From positions 4,774,001 through 4,838,000 of the forward strand of contig NZ_JACCFO010000001.1 of the NCBI RefSeq assembly GCF_013410565.1: DNA of 64,000 nucleotides. The letters are read 5' to 3'. The DNA comes from Streptomonospora nanhaiensis (lineage in GTDB: Bacteria; Actinomycetota; Actinomycetes; Streptosporangiales; Streptosporangiaceae). Both the position numbers and the translations under genes were made by a program. The notes below the pieces were generated by a model. The model did not search any database and had not been told where the DNA came from. It was given only the letters and a program-made list of their open reading frames with translations. Shown piece by piece: positions 28,294-37,942 of the stretch. Position 1 is the stretch's first letter. Every line of letters starts with the position of its first letter.

Positions 28294-29562
28294 GTGGATA
28301 TCAGGAAACCAGGACACCAGCCCGTGACCATGACCGATACCGAACTCGCGCGGCTGGGCGACACCGGCCGGGCCGCTGAGGCCGTCATGGAGCGGCGTTC
28401 CTCCTCCACCGTTGAGGCGGTCGACATCCTCCTCATCGAGGACGACACCCAGGACGCGTTCCTGGTGGAGGAACTGCTCGCCGACACGGCGCTGAGCGCC
28501 CACATCACCTGGGTGCGCACCCTTGCCGAGGCCCGCGAGTACTTCGCCGGCTTCCGCGGCTGCGTCCTCCTCGACCTCAACCTGCCCGACGCCTCGGGCA
28601 TGGAGCTGCTGCGCGAGGTGCTGACCGGTGCGGCCTCCGCCGCCGTCGTGGTGCTGACCGGCCTCAACGACGAGCACGAGGGCGTGGCCGCCGTCGCCGC
28701 CGGCGCCCAGGACTACCTGGTCAAGGGCCAGGTCGACGGCTCCCTGCTGGCCCGCAGCCTGCGCTACTCCGTCGAGCGCCAGCGCGCCGACGAGAACGCC
28801 CGCCAGCTGCGCGAGGCCGAGCTGTACGCCCGCGAGAACATGCGCCTGGAGCGCGGCCTGCTGCCGCAGGTGCTGCTCGACAGCACCCCGCTGATCCCCC
28901 GCGCCTTCTACCGGCCCGGCCGCAAGCGCGCCCTGGTCGGCGGCGACTTCTACGACGCCGTGCACAAGGACGGCACCACCCACGTCATCGTCGGCGACGT
29001 CAGCGGCCACGGCCCCGACGAGGCCGCCCTCGGCGTCAGCCTGCGCATCGCCTGGCGCGCCCTGGTCATGGGCGGGGTGGCCGAGGCCGACCTGCTGCCC
29101 GCGCTGGCCGAGATCCTGGTCAGCGAGCGCGCGCAGGACGAGATGTACGCCACGCTGTGCCAGACCAGCATCGACACCGGCCGCGAGGAGGCCCGGGTGC
29201 GGCTGTTCGGCCACCCGCCGCCGCTGGTCCTCAACGGCGGCAAGGTCGAGGAGGTCGCGGTCACCCCGAGCCCGCCGCTGGGCGTCTTCCCCGAGGGCGA
29301 GACCGAGGTCGACGAGTTCCGGCTGTCGCGCGGCGCCACCCTCATGCTCTACACCGACGGCCTGGTCGACGCCTACGACGGCGCGCCGCCCGCCCGGCTG
29401 GAGGTCGAGGGCCTGCGCCGGCTGGTCACCGACCTGCTGGCCCGCGGGGTGTCGGTGGTGGACCTTCCCGAGCACGTCATCGACGAGGCCGAGCGCTCCA
29501 ACGGCGGCCCCCTGCAGGACGACGTCGCGATGCTGCTGATCACCCACGGGGACCGGCCTTGA
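28294..29562 (+). CDS. Response regulator with PP2C/SpoIIE-type phosphatase output
   Basis: A 422-residue two-domain protein. A receiver domain (about 40-165) has the acidic pair EDDTQD, the phosphorylatable Asp in [12 protein letters not shown], Thr in VVVLTGLND and Lys in YLVKGQ. A linker helix leads into a PP2C-like SpoIIE phosphatase domain (about 195-415) with [21 protein letters not shown] and [13 protein letters not shown] metal-binding acidic residues. It is an RsbU-like switch whose phosphatase is controlled by receiver phosphorylation and would act on an anti-anti-sigma protein. GTG 28294 is used; GTG 28324 or ATG 28330 are possible. Its stop overlaps the kinase start. Confidence 0.92.
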   Translation: MDIRKPGHQPVTMTDTELARLGDTGRAAEAVMERRSSSTVEAVDILLIEDDTQDAFLVEELLADTALSAHITWVRTLAEAREYFAGFRGCVLLDLNLPDASGMELLREVLTGAASAAVVVLTGLNDEHEGVAAVAAGAQDYLVKGQVDGSLLARSLRYSVERQRADENARQLREAELYARENMRLERGLLPQVLLDSTPLIPRAFYRPGRKRALVGGDFYDAVHKDGTTHVIVGDVSGHGPDEAALGVSLRIAWRALVMGGVAEADLLPALAEILVSERAQDEMYATLCQTSIDTGREEARVRLFGHPPPLVLNGGKVEEVAVTPSPPLGVFPEGETEVDEFRLSRGATLMLYTDGLVDAYDGAPPARLEVEGLRRLVTDLLARGVSVVDLPEHVIDEAERSNGGPLQDDVAMLLITHGDRP

Positions 29563-31343
29563 GGAAACTGCCCCTGCGCCGCCGGGTCACCATCCTGCTG
29601 GCGTCGGTGGCGGTGGTGCTGGTCGCCTCCGTGTCGACCATCACCGCGGCGGCCTTCAGCGCGCGCGACTCCCTGGACCGCCAGGTCAACGAGCTGACCC
29701 CGGCCCAGAGCGCGGTGCGCCAGACGATGTCGGCCTACTTCAACCTGGACTACGGGATCCGCGGCTACGCCCTGACCGGCGACATCGAGTTCCTCGACCC
29801 CTACCAGCAGGGCCGCCAGACGCTGGAGGAGAGCCTTCCCCAGCTGCGCGCGCTGGCCGAGGCCGACAGCGACGTCAACGCCGACATCCAGCAGCTCATC
29901 GCCGCGGGCGAGACCTGGCAGGAGGACTTCGCCGCGCCCGCGCTGGACACCGTCCAGCAGGGCGGGCAGGTCAGCGCCGCGGACCTGCAGGAGGGCCGCG
30001 CCCTCTTCGACGACCTGCGCGCCGCCGGCACCGCCGCCGAGACCAGCATCGACGAGGAGCTGTCGCAGGCCCGCGACGGCCTGGCCACGGCCACCCAGCA
30101 GGTGGTCGCGCTGCTCGTCCTGGTCGGCGTGGTCGTGGTCGTGCTGTGCTGCTTCCTGTGGATCATGCTGCAGAACTGGGTGCTGCGCCCGCTGGACGAG
30201 CTGGCCAGCCACCTGGCGCAGGTCTCCGGCGGCTACTACGGCCACCGCATCGAACTGCAGGGCCCGCCCGAGATCGAACGCGTGGGCCGCGACGTCGACG
30301 CCATGCGCGAGCGCATCGTCCGCGACCTCGACGAGGTCGGCGCCGCGCGGCGCAAGCTCCAGGAGCAGTCGGAGCTGCTGGAGCGCCAGACGGCGGAGCT
30401 GCAGCGCTCCAACACCGAGCTGGAGCAGTTCGCCTACGTGGCCTCCCACGACCTGCAGGAGCCGCTGCGCAAGGTGGCCAGCTTCTGCCAGCTCCTCCAG
30501 CGCCGCTACCAGGGGCGGCTGGACGAGCGCGCCGACTCCTACATCGACTTCGCGGTCGAGGGCGCCAAGCGCATGCAGACGCTCATCAACGACCTGCTGG
30601 CGTTCAGCCGGGTCGGGCGCACCAAGGACGACGAGCCGGTCGACCTCAACGACGCCCTGGACGACGCGCTCAACTCCCTGGAGACCCGCCTGGAGGAGGC
30701 CGACGCCGAGATCACCGGCGACGACCTGCCCACCGTGCGGGGCGACCGCACCCTGCTCACCCAGGTGTTCTTCAACCTGGTCGGCAACGCGGTGAAGTTC
30801 CGGGGCGAGGAGCGCCCCCGGGTGCACATCGGCGTCCGCCGCCGCGGCGACGAGTGGGTGTTCTGCTGCGCCGACAACGGAATCGGGATCGAGCCCCAGT
30901 ACGCCGACCGGGTGTTCGTCATCTTCCAGCGGCTGCACACCCGCGACAAGTACGGCGGCACCGGGATCGGCCTGGCCATGTGCAAGAAGATCGTGGAGTT
31001 CCACGGGGGCCGCATCTGGCTCGACACCGAGCACGAGGGCCGCGGAACCCGCATATGCTGGTCGCTGCCCGCCGACGACGGCACCGCCGCCGGGGCCGAG
31101 GCAGCGGAGGGGACGGACGTCCCGGCACCCTCCGCGGCGGGCACCGAGGACACCGCGGACACCCCGGGCGACAAGCAGGACCCGGACACCCCCGCCGGGG
31201 AACCCGCCGCCGACACCGCGGTCGGCGGCGCCGCCCACGCGTCCGCCGGCGTCGTCTCCCCCGAGGCCGACGGCCCGGCGGAGGGCCGCGCCCCGGCCGG
31301 GCGGGACGCGGGAGACGAGCCAGAGCAGGTCGGACGACAGTGA
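29559..31343 (+). CDS. Sensor histidine kinase with CHASE3-like sensor and HAMP domain
   Basis: A 594-residue membrane kinase. Helix 1 (about 10-32) and helix 2 (about 180-206) enclose an extracytoplasmic CHASE3-like domain ([22 protein letters not shown]...[10 protein letters not shown]). HAMP (about 208-262) is followed by a coiled coil, the HisKA domain with His in [14 protein letters not shown], and HATPase with [15 protein letters not shown] and [12 protein letters not shown]. These phytochrome-like features match kinases that signal to single-receiver proteins. The last 90 residues are acidic and disordered. The start is a TTG overlapping the previous TGA (TTGA), so translation is coupled. 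The middle gene of a three-gene signalling unit. Confidence 0.9.
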   Translation: MRKLPLRRRVTILLASVAVVLVASVSTITAAAFSARDSLDRQVNELTPAQSAVRQTMSAYFNLDYGIRGYALTGDIEFLDPYQQGRQTLEESLPQLRALAEADSDVNADIQQLIAAGETWQEDFAAPALDTVQQGGQVSAADLQEGRALFDDLRAAGTAAETSIDEELSQARDGLATATQQVVALLVLVGVVVVVLCCFLWIMLQNWVLRPLDELASHLAQVSGGYYGHRIELQGPPEIERVGRDVDAMRERIVRDLDEVGAARRKLQEQSELLERQTAELQRSNTELEQFAYVASHDLQEPLRKVASFCQLLQRRYQGRLDERADSYIDFAVEGAKRMQTLINDLLAFSRVGRTKDDEPVDLNDALDDALNSLETRLEEADAEITGDDLPTVRGDRTLLTQVFFNLVGNAVKFRGEERPRVHIGVRRRGDEWVFCCADNGIGIEPQYADRVFVIFQRLHTRDKYGGTGIGLAMCKKIVEFHGGRIWLDTEHEGRGTRICWSLPADDGTAAGAEAAEGTDVPAPSAAGTEDTADTPGDKQDPDTPAGEPAADTAVGGAAHASAGVVSPEADGPAEGRAPAGRDAGDEPEQVGRQ

Positions 31344-31786
31344 GCGAGGTCAACTTGGTGCAACCCATTGAGGTGCTGCTGGTCGAGGACGACCCCGGCG
31401 ACGTCCTGATGACCAAGGAGGCGTTCCAGGAGCACAAGGTGGGCAACCGCCTGCACGTGGTCTCCGACGGGGTCGAGGCCCTGCGCTTCCTGCGCCGCGA
31501 GGGCGAGTACGCCGACGCGCCCGCACCGCACCTGATCCTGCTCGACCTGAACCTGCCCCGCAAGGACGGCCGCGAGGTGCTGGAGGAGGTCAAGAAGGAC
31601 GAGGCCCTCTCGCACATCCCCATCGTCGTGCTGACCACCTCCGAGGCCGAGGAGGACATCCTGCGGAGCTACCGCCTGCACGCCAACGCCTACGTGGCCA
31701 AGCCGGTGGACTTCGAGTCCTTCATCCGGGTGGTCCGCCAGATCGACGACTTCTTCGTGACCGTCGTACGGCTGCCCAAGGGCTGA
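31340..31786 (+). CDS. Single-domain response regulator (Rcp1/CheY-like)
   Basis: A 148-residue receiver without output domain. Acidic pair VEDDPGD, phospho-Asp in [13 protein letters not shown], Thr in [12 protein letters not shown], Lys in [12 protein letters not shown]; these sequences are typical of the Rcp1 group that partners phytochrome-like kinases. GTG overlaps the stop of the kinase gene (GTGA). It probably acts as a phosphate shuttle or sink between the kinase and the receiver-phosphatase two genes upstream. Confidence 0.94.
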   Translation: MSEVNLVQPIEVLLVEDDPGDVLMTKEAFQEHKVGNRLHVVSDGVEALRFLRREGEYADAPAPHLILLDLNLPRKDGREVLEEVKKDEALSHIPIVVLTTSEAEEDILRSYRLHANAYVAKPVDFESFIRVVRQIDDFFVTVVRLPKG

Positions 31787-31796
31787 CCGGGAGCCG

Positions 31797-31827
31797 AAAA
31801 AACGCGCCCGCCTGCGGTAAGCGCGTT
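31797..31827 (-). terminator. Rho-independent-type terminator pointing leftward
   Basis: AACGCGC/GCGCGTT stem (31801-31807/31821-31827); read on the minus strand it ends in GCGCGTTTTTT, a true T-tract that is rare here. It would stop transcription coming from the right, although no minus-strand gene ends here. For the plus strand it may still serve as the terminator of the signalling unit. Confidence 0.6.
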
Positions 31828-32015
31828 CCTCGATTACGGTATGGACGACCGCGCGCCGCCTCGTGCGGCCCGACCGGTCCGCACGACCGCGCCGCCCGCC
31901 CCCGCCCGCCCGGCGGGGGCGGCGGTCCGCCGCCAGCACGCGCCTCTTTGGGAAAGGGGGGAGCGGCCGCGCCGACCGGCCCGTCCGGGCCGCCGGAGCG
32001 CGCGCCGCGCACCCG

Positions 32016-32546
<531 letters not shown>

Positions 32547-32547
32547 G

Positions 32548-32581
32548 CGGGCGCCGCCGGCGCGCTCAGGCGGCGCCCGCG
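32548..32581. terminator. Bidirectional terminator hairpin
   Basis: GCGGGCGCCGCC (32548-32559) and GGCGGCGCCCGC (32570-32581): a perfect 12-bp stem with a 10-nt loop. It overlaps the last codons of the convergent MGMT gene. Confidence 0.8.
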
Positions 32582-33264
32582 GCCTCCAGCTCCAGCAGGC
32601 GGCGCTTGGCCTCGGGGCCGCCGACGTAGGGGCCCACCGACCGGGGGTAGTCGTCGGCCACCACGCGGTGGCAAGGCAGGAACAGGCACAGCGGGTTGGC
32701 CGCCAGGGTGCTCGCCACGGCGCGGCGGGCGTTGGGCCGCCCGATGCGCCGGGCCAGGTCGCCCACGGTGACGGTGCCCCCGTAGGGGACGTCCAGCAGC
32801 GAGCGCAGCACCACCCGGCCGAAGTCGCCGACCAGCCGCAGGTCCAGGTGGACGCGGGTGCGGGCGGGGCGGCCGGAGAAGTAGGCGTCGATCTCGCGGC
32901 GCACGGGGTCCAGGTGGGCGTCGTGCGGGCCGATGTCGGCGGAGACGGCGCGGCGCAGCCGGTCCACCACGGTCTCCTCGGGCGCGAACGTGCACGCCGC
33001 GAGGCCCTCCTCGGTCATCGCCAGGAACAGGAAGCCCACCGGGGTCTCGGCGGCGCCGGTGACCACGTCGAAGGGGATGGAGCGGCTGACCGGGGCGCCC
33101 GCCGGGGGCCCGTCGAGGGCGGCCCGCCCGCCGGGGCGGTCGTGCGCGGCCGAGGTGGCGCGCACGAGCGCGTCGAGGTCGTCGCCGCCGGACCCGCCGG
33201 TTCCGTCGACGCCGCCGCTGCCGGTGAAGTCGGTGTACAGCTCGCCGTGCCACATGCCGGCCAT
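32566..33264 (-). CDS. ogt: Methylated-DNA--protein-cysteine methyltransferase (MGMT)
   Basis: A 232-residue suicide repair protein that takes methyl groups from O6-methylguanine. The active-site Cys198 is in LFLPCHRVV and the DNA-binding HTH is in the YGGTVTVGDLARRIGRPNARRAVASTLAANP segment. The N-terminal 55 residues are unusual (TGSGGVDGTGGSGGDD), acidic and glycine-rich, and longer than normal Ogt. ATG 33264 has AGAGG very close; ATG 33255 has better spacing. No alkA or ada gene adjoins. Confidence 0.93.
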   Translation of the reverse strand: MAGMWHGELYTDFTGSGGVDGTGGSGGDDLDALVRATSAAHDRPGGRAALDGPPAGAPVSRSIPFDVVTGAAETPVGFLFLAMTEEGLAACTFAPEETVVDRLRRAVSADIGPHDAHLDPVRREIDAYFSGRPARTRVHLDLRLVGDFGRVVLRSLLDVPYGGTVTVGDLARRIGRPNARRAVASTLAANPLCLFLPCHRVVADDYPRSVGPYVGGPEAKRRLLELEAAGAA

Positions 33265-33398
33265 GTTCCTCTCACGCTTCGGAACGTCCCGCGATGAGGA
33301 TGTCACGGTGCGGGCGCCCTGTCGCTTCGGCGGGCGGCGCGCCCGGCGATTCGTGTGGGCGCGGTGCCGGCGGCCGTGTCAGGCGCGGGCGCGCCGAG

Positions 33399-33417
33399 GG
33401 CCCGCCGGAGGCGGGCC
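33399..33417 (-). terminator. Terminator of the SHOCT/membrane protein pair
   Basis: GGCCCGCC-GGA-GGCGGGCC, an 8-bp stem with a 3-nt loop directly behind the membrane protein gene. Confidence 0.65.
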
Positions 33418-33440
33418 GGCGGGCCGGTGGGGCGGAGGCG

Positions 33441-34010
33441 TCATCGGGCGGCCCCGAGGTGTTCGCGGGCGGTGGGCGCGGCGGCCGGGGCCGAGCGGTC
33501 CGGCCGGCCGCGTCCGGCGCGCCGCACGCGGCCGAAGGGCTTGACCGTGGACAGCAGCGTGGTGGCGGCCAGGACCGTCAGCGCGACCGACAGGGCGGTG
33601 ACCATGCGGGCGCCCTCCAGGGTCGGCGGCAGGACCGCGCCGCCCTCGGCGGCCTCGGCCAGCTCCACCACCCCCGGGCCCAGGCTCAGGTTGGAGCCCG
33701 CGACCAGCAGCGCGGTCAGGCCGAGCTTGGCGGCCACCCACCAGTGGCGGAACAGGCCCCACGGGGTGCCCAGCGCCAGGGCCAGGCCCGAGGCCAGCGC
33801 CACGAGGCTGACCGGCAGCACGAGCAGCTGGACCAGCGTCGCGGCGGCGCCGTAGAGCATGCCGGTGCGCTCGGGCTCGCCGGCGGCCAGGCCCGCCGCC
33901 ACCAGGGTCAAGACGGCGGCGTGCAGGCCCGCCCAGCCCACCGAGGCGAGCACGTGGACGGTCAGGACCGCCTTGCGCGCGGGGGGCGGGAGCGCGGGCG
34001 GGCGTCTCAC
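33441..34010 (-). CDS. Integral membrane protein, four helices, unknown function
   Basis: A 189-residue protein with four predicted membrane helices (about 12-38, 46-70, 80-105, 130-155), starting RRPPALPPPARKAVLTVHVLASVGWAGLHAA. The pattern resembles the small DUF2269-like integral membrane proteins of actinomycetes; I am not certain of the family. The C-terminal 30 residues are basic and Ala-rich. The GTG start overlaps the stop of the SHOCT gene (GTGA), so the two are translated together. Confidence 0.7.
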   Translation of the reverse strand: MRRPPALPPPARKAVLTVHVLASVGWAGLHAAVLTLVAAGLAAGEPERTGMLYGAAATLVQLLVLPVSLVALASGLALALGTPWGLFRHWWVAAKLGLTALLVAGSNLSLGPGVVELAEAAEGGAVLPPTLEGARMVTALSVALTVLAATTLLSTVKPFGRVRRAGRGRPDRSAPAAAPTAREHLGAAR

Positions 34011-34354
34011 CGCCGCTTCCCCTCGCCCGTGCCGGGGGTCCAGTTGAGCACGCTGGCGCGCTCCAGGAACTCCTCGACGGTGATGTCGCCCCGGGCGAAG
34101 CGCTCGGCGAGGACCTGCTTGGCGGCGTCCTCGGGGGCCTGGTGGCGCGCCCGGGGGCCGTGGTGCGCCCACGGCGGCCCGCCCTTGGCGCGCGAGACGA
34201 GCAGGAAGGCGATGACGCCCAGCAGGAGCAGGAAGAGCAGCATGGAGACTCCGATCAGCGGTGCGAACGGCGGCGGTCCGGGATGGGCGCGGAAGGCGGC
34301 GTCGCCGAATCCGCCGAACCCGGCGGCCGCCGCCATGAGTGCTGTGGTGTTCAT
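34007..34354 (-). CDS. SHOCT-domain small membrane protein
   Basis: A 115-residue protein. One membrane helix (about 33-55) is followed by a short linker and a C-terminal SHOCT helix pair (AKQVLAERFARGDITVEEFLERASVLNW, about 78-106), a short domain often at protein ends that probably mediates oligomerisation. ATG 34354 follows GAGGGTGGAGG; an upstream ATG 36 nt earlier is less likely. Translationally coupled to the following membrane protein gene. Confidence 0.82.
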   Translation of the reverse strand: MNTTALMAAAAGFGGFGDAAFRAHPGPPPFAPLIGVSMLLFLLLLGVIAFLLVSRAKGGPPWAHHGPRARHQAPEDAAKQVLAERFARGDITVEEFLERASVLNWTPGTGEGKRR

Positions 34355-34492
34355 GCCTCCACCCTCGCCGCCGGTTGCTACGCCGGGCATCGCCCGACCG
34401 GCGGCTTCGCCGCTACGCGCGCGGGCGCACCCGCCTACGCACGCCGACGGAGGAGGACGTGCCGACGCGGGGCGGCAGGGGCGGCGGGGCGG

Positions 34493-36439
34493 TCAGGGGC
34501 GGGCGGCGCCCTCGTCGTCGGTGACGCCGCCGGTCAGCAGCGCGTGCAGGCGCAGGGCGAGCTGAAGTTCCAGGGCGCGCGCGGGCTCCTGCCAGTCGGG
34601 GCCGATCAGGCGGCCGACGCGCTCCAGGCGCTGGGCCACCGTGTTGACGTGGACGTGCAGGACGTCCTTGGCCCGGGCCAGGCTGCCGCCGCTGTCGAAG
34701 TAGGCGCGCAGCGTCTGGACCAGGGCGGTGCCGCGGCGGGCGTCGTAGTCGACGAGGGGGCCCAGGGTGGCGTCCACGTACCCGGCCACGTCGCGGTCGC
34801 CGCCCAGCAGCAGGCCGAGGAATCCAAGGTCGTCGGAGGTGGCCACCTCGCCCGTGCGGCCCAGCGCGACCAGGGCGCGCAGGCAGCGCCGCGCCTCGGC
34901 GAAGCGCGCCGCGAACGTCGCCAGCCCGGCGGTGGGGCCGCTCGCCCCGGCCGTGACCTCGGTGTTGACCGCCGCGGCGAGCGCGGCGGCCGCCTTGCGC
35001 GCGGTCTCGGCGGGCCGGGGTCCGGGCAGCACCAGCACGGTGGCGCCCGCGCGGGTCCCGGCCAGGCCGCCGGAGGTCTCGGCCAGGTGCATCGCCGCCG
35101 AGCGGAGCCGCCCCGGGCGGGCGCCGGGGGCCTCGGCCACGACGACCACGTGCTCGGCGTCGAGGTCGGCGCCCAGGCGCCCGGCGCGGCGGCGCAGGCC
35201 GTCGGGGTCGCGGGCGGGGTCGTCCAGCACCGCGTCGAGCAGGTCGCCGCGCACCCGGTTCTCCGCCTCCCCGGCCGAGCGGCGCATCACCAGCAGCAGC
35301 GCGATCACCATGGCCGCGCGCTCCAGGATGCGCTGGTCGGCGGGGTCGAGGTCCACGCCCTCCAGCAGCACCGCGCCCAGCGGCTCGCCGCCCGCCATGG
35401 CCGCCGCCGCCCACCCGCTCCCGGTGCGTACGGCCCGGCCGCTGGCCTGGGAGGCGCGTAGGGCCTCGGCCACGGCGGGGTCGGCGGGCCGCGCGCCGTG
35501 GGCCGAGGTGTCGTGCACGGTCACCGCGCCGCCGAGGACCGCGCTCACCGCCGCCTCGACCTCCTCCACGCCGCCGCCGCGCAGCACCAGGTCGGTGAGC
35601 CGGTCGTGGGCCTCGGCCGCCCGCTCGACCGCGCCGCTGTGCTCGGTCAGCCGCTGGTTGACGGCGTTCAGCTCCTCCAGCGCCGCGCGGGTGCCCTCGA
35701 TGAGGTTGGCGCTGTCGATGGCGATGGAGGCGTGGGTGGCCAGGGAGCCGAGCAGGGCGACCTCGGCGTGGGAGAAGGGCCGTTCGCGGCGGTTGGCGGC
35801 GAAGAGCACGCCGATGACGCGGCCGTTGAGCTGGAGGGGCACCCCCAGGATGGCCACCAGGCCCTCGTCCAGCACGCCCGCGTCGATGGCGGCGGTGTGC
35901 TGGAAGCGGGTGTCGGTGAAGTAGTTGGCGGTGACGTAGGGCAGCGCGGTCTGGGCGACGAGGCCGCCCAGGCCCTCGCCGGGGCCCAGGCGGAGCTGCT
36001 GGAACCGGGCCGAGACCGATCCGGAGGTCACCCGCATGACGGTGTCGCCGTTCTCCCGGACGGTGTCGCGCAGGGTGAGGTAGGCGGTGTCGGTGCCCAG
36101 CAGGTTGCGGGCGCGGTCGACGATGGCGCGCAGCACCTGGTCGAGGTCGCGCATGCCGGCGAGGTCGTTGGCGGTCTCGAAGAGGGCGGTCAGTTCGGAC
36201 TCGCGGCGGCGCCGGTCGGAGAGCACGGTGCGCACGCGCAGGGCGAGGACCTTGGTGTCCTCCAGGACGGCGAGTTCTGCGGGGGAGGCGCCCCGGGCGC
36301 GGGACTCGACCAGCGGGCGCTCGTACTCCACAGCCGGGGCGTCGCGCAGCAGCAGCCGCAGGAACTGCGCCTCGGCCCCGCCGGGGGCGCCGGCGGGGCC
36401 GCCCGGCCGGCCGATGGGGCCGGGCGCGGCGGGCGGCAC
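34493..36439 (-). CDS. GAF-PucR/CdaR-type transcriptional regulator
   Basis: A 648-residue regulator. A GAF domain occupies about 80-225 (ELTALFETANDLAGMRDLDQVLRAIVDRARNLLGTDTAYLTL...GVPLQLNGRVIGVLFAANR). A middle region (about 250-520) is of the GGDEF-like PucR type. The C-terminal PucR helix-turn-helix is at about 575-632 (LVQTLRAYFDSGGSLARAKDVLHVHVNTVAQRLERVGRLIG). It follows the 3-hydroxybutyrate dehydrogenase gene after 26 nt, apparently as a second gene of one operon, and probably controls it via the dyad at 37356-37379. The ligand is unknown. A GTG start is used; CTG nine codons upstream would extend it. Confidence 0.88.
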   Translation of the reverse strand: MPPAAPGPIGRPGGPAGAPGGAEAQFLRLLLRDAPAVEYERPLVESRARGASPAELAVLEDTKVLALRVRTVLSDRRRRESELTALFETANDLAGMRDLDQVLRAIVDRARNLLGTDTAYLTLRDTVRENGDTVMRVTSGSVSARFQQLRLGPGEGLGGLVAQTALPYVTANYFTDTRFQHTAAIDAGVLDEGLVAILGVPLQLNGRVIGVLFAANRRERPFSHAEVALLGSLATHASIAIDSANLIEGTRAALEELNAVNQRLTEHSGAVERAAEAHDRLTDLVLRGGGVEEVEAAVSAVLGGAVTVHDTSAHGARPADPAVAEALRASQASGRAVRTGSGWAAAAMAGGEPLGAVLLEGVDLDPADQRILERAAMVIALLLVMRRSAGEAENRVRGDLLDAVLDDPARDPDGLRRRAGRLGADLDAEHVVVVAEAPGARPGRLRSAAMHLAETSGGLAGTRAGATVLVLPGPRPAETARKAAAALAAAVNTEVTAGASGPTAGLATFAARFAEARRCLRALVALGRTGEVATSDDLGFLGLLLGGDRDVAGYVDATLGPLVDYDARRGTALVQTLRAYFDSGGSLARAKDVLHVHVNTVAQRLERVGRLIGPDWQEPARALELQLALRLHALLTGGVTDDEGAARP

Positions 36440-36465
36440 CCCCGGGGCGGGAGCGGTGTCGTCGT

Positions 36466-37311
36466 TCAGTTGGCGCTCCAGGCTCCGTCAATGGTGAGGG
36501 ACGCCCCGTTGACGAAGGACGCGTCGGGGCCGCAGAGGTAGACGGCCATGGCGGCGACCTCGTCGGGTTCGATCAGCCGCTTGAGCGGGGTGCGGGCCAG
36601 CAGGACGGACTCCACGACCTCGTCCTCGGGGATGCCGTGGGCGCGCGCCTGCTCGGCGATCTGCCGCTCGACCAGGGGCGTGCGCACGTAGCCGGGGCTG
36701 ATGCAGTTGGAGGTCACACCGTGGGGGGCGCCCTCGATCGCGGCGACCTTGGAGAAGCCCTCCAGGCCGTGCTTGGCGGTCACGTAGGCGGACTTGTAGG
36801 CGGAGGCGCGCAGGCCGTGCACCGAGGAGATGTTGACGATCCGGCCCCAGCCGCGCTCGTACATGTGGGGCAGGGCGGCCCGGACGAGGCGGAAGGGCGC
36901 CTCGACCATGAGGCGCAGGATGAGGGAGAACCGCTCGGGCGGGAACTCCTCGATGGGGGCGACCGTCTGCACGCCCGCGTTGTTGACGACGATGTCGGCG
37001 CCGCGCGCGACCTCGGCGGCGGCGTCGAGGTCGGTGAGGTCCACCGGGAAGGCCGTGCCCAGGCCCGCGTCGGCGAGCGCCGCGACACCGCCGGCGTCGC
37101 GGTCGACCAGCCGCACCTCGGCCCCCGCCGCACGCAGCCGCGCGGCACAGGCCCGCCCGATCCCCCCGGCGGCCCCGGTGACGACGGCCACCCGTCCCCG
37201 CAGGTCGGGCCCGGGGGAGGAGACGGCATCGGCGGGAAGAGGCACGGACGCGGCGGCGTCATTCGCCGAAGGCGCGAAGGAGGAGGCCCCGGCGGGTCCA
37301 CGGGTCGTCAT
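36466..37311 (-). CDS. 3-hydroxybutyrate dehydrogenase (SDR family)
   Basis: A 281-residue short-chain dehydrogenase, converting D-3-hydroxybutyrate to acetoacetate with NAD+. It has the Rossmann motif VTGAAGGIGRACA (about 44-56), NNAGVQ (about 108-113), the catalytic Ser in NISSVHG, and Tyr/Lys in YKSAYVTAKHG. The Q/H-rich features ('GVQTVAPIEEF', 'LIEPDEVA') are typical of the hydroxybutyrate dehydrogenase branch. The first 35 residues before the domain are not conserved; ATG 37347 is an alternative start with GGTGAG. It could serve polyhydroxybutyrate or ketone-body use. Confidence 0.87.
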   Translation of the reverse strand: MTTRGPAGASSFAPSANDAAASVPLPADAVSSPGPDLRGRVAVVTGAAGGIGRACAARLRAAGAEVRLVDRDAGGVAALADAGLGTAFPVDLTDLDAAAEVARGADIVVNNAGVQTVAPIEEFPPERFSLILRLMVEAPFRLVRAALPHMYERGWGRIVNISSVHGLRASAYKSAYVTAKHGLEGFSKVAAIEGAPHGVTSNCISPGYVRTPLVERQIAEQARAHGIPEDEVVESVLLARTPLKRLIEPDEVAAMAVYLCGPDASFVNGASLTIDGAWSAN

Positions 37312-37355
37312 GCCGCCAATGTAGGTTCCCGGAACGAAGGGGCGCATAGCTCACC

Positions 37356-37379
37356 AACCCATACGAGTGGGTTCGTATG
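37356..37379. promoter_or_regulatory. Overlapping palindromic operator upstream of the hydroxybutyrate dehydrogenase gene
   Basis: Two interleaved dyads: CATACGA-GTGGGT-TCGTATG (37360-37379) and AACCCA-TACGAG-TGGGTT (37356-37373). A partial copy, CCCATACG, follows at about 37391. This A/T-containing block stands out from the surrounding GC-rich sequence and is the best candidate binding site of the adjoining PucR-type regulator. Confidence 0.6.
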
Positions 37380-37469
37380 TGTTGAACGGCCCCATACGTG
37401 CCCTGCCGCGCCATGCCACGGCCCACGCCCCGACCGCTCGCGGCCTCAGTCGATGTCCCCGGCGGGCGG

Positions 37470-37475
37470 TAGGGT
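37470..37475 (+). promoter_or_regulatory. Leaderless -10 box of the zinc-ribbon protein gene
   Basis: TAGGGT ends 6 nt before the ATG at 37482, the spacing of leaderless actinobacterial promoters. No ribosome-binding site is present. Confidence 0.55.
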
Positions 37476-37481
37476 CCCGGC

Positions 37482-37667
37482 ATGAATGGCGATGAGTGGA
37501 ATGACATCCTCCGTCGCGTGAAGGAGGACGACGAGTCCGGTCCTTTCACGTGCCCTGAGTGCGACGAGTTCGCCGTCAGCGTGGGTCAGCGGTTCGAGAA
37601 CGGCGAGGTGGTGGAGCACTCGGTGATGTGCTTCCACTGCGAGGCAGAGGCTTCCGCACCCGCCTGA
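37482..37667 (+). CDS. Small zinc-ribbon protein
   Basis: A 61-residue protein with two Cys-x2-Cys knuckles (TCPECDE near residues 24-27 and MCFHCEA near 50-53) that should hold one zinc. The N-terminus is acidic (MNGDEWNDILRRVKEDDESG). It has no recognisable domain beyond the ribbon; possible roles are nucleic-acid or protein contact. It has its own leaderless promoter and a terminator 90 nt downstream. Confidence 0.75.
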   Translation: MNGDEWNDILRRVKEDDESGPFTCPECDEFAVSVGQRFENGEVVEHSVMCFHCEAEASAPA

Positions 37668-37756
37668 CCGTACGGGGGTTCGGCGTGCCCGCCGGCCCCG
37701 GCCATCACGCGATGGCCGCTTACCGTCTCCCGCCGTTTCCGCCGCACAGGGGCGCC

Positions 37757-37773
37757 GGGGCACGCCGTGCCCC
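37757..37773 (+). terminator. Hairpin behind the zinc-ribbon gene
   Basis: GGGGCAC-GCC-GTGCCCC, a 7-bp stem with a 3-nt loop. The 275-nt region to the next gene also has TACGAT (37887-37892) as -10 box for the MHS transporter. Confidence 0.6.
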
Positions 37774-37942
37774 GCGCGCGGGCACGGTCCCCGGCCCCCA
37801 ACGGCCACCACCGGGTGTGGCCGAGGCACATGAACCGGCACCGCCATGGGTGCCTCCTCGCCATGGTCCGGCTCACATCGGGGCTTTTACGATGCTTGCC
37901 CCTGCTGCTTCCGCAGTTCCCCGTCGCACGGAAGTCGAGCCC

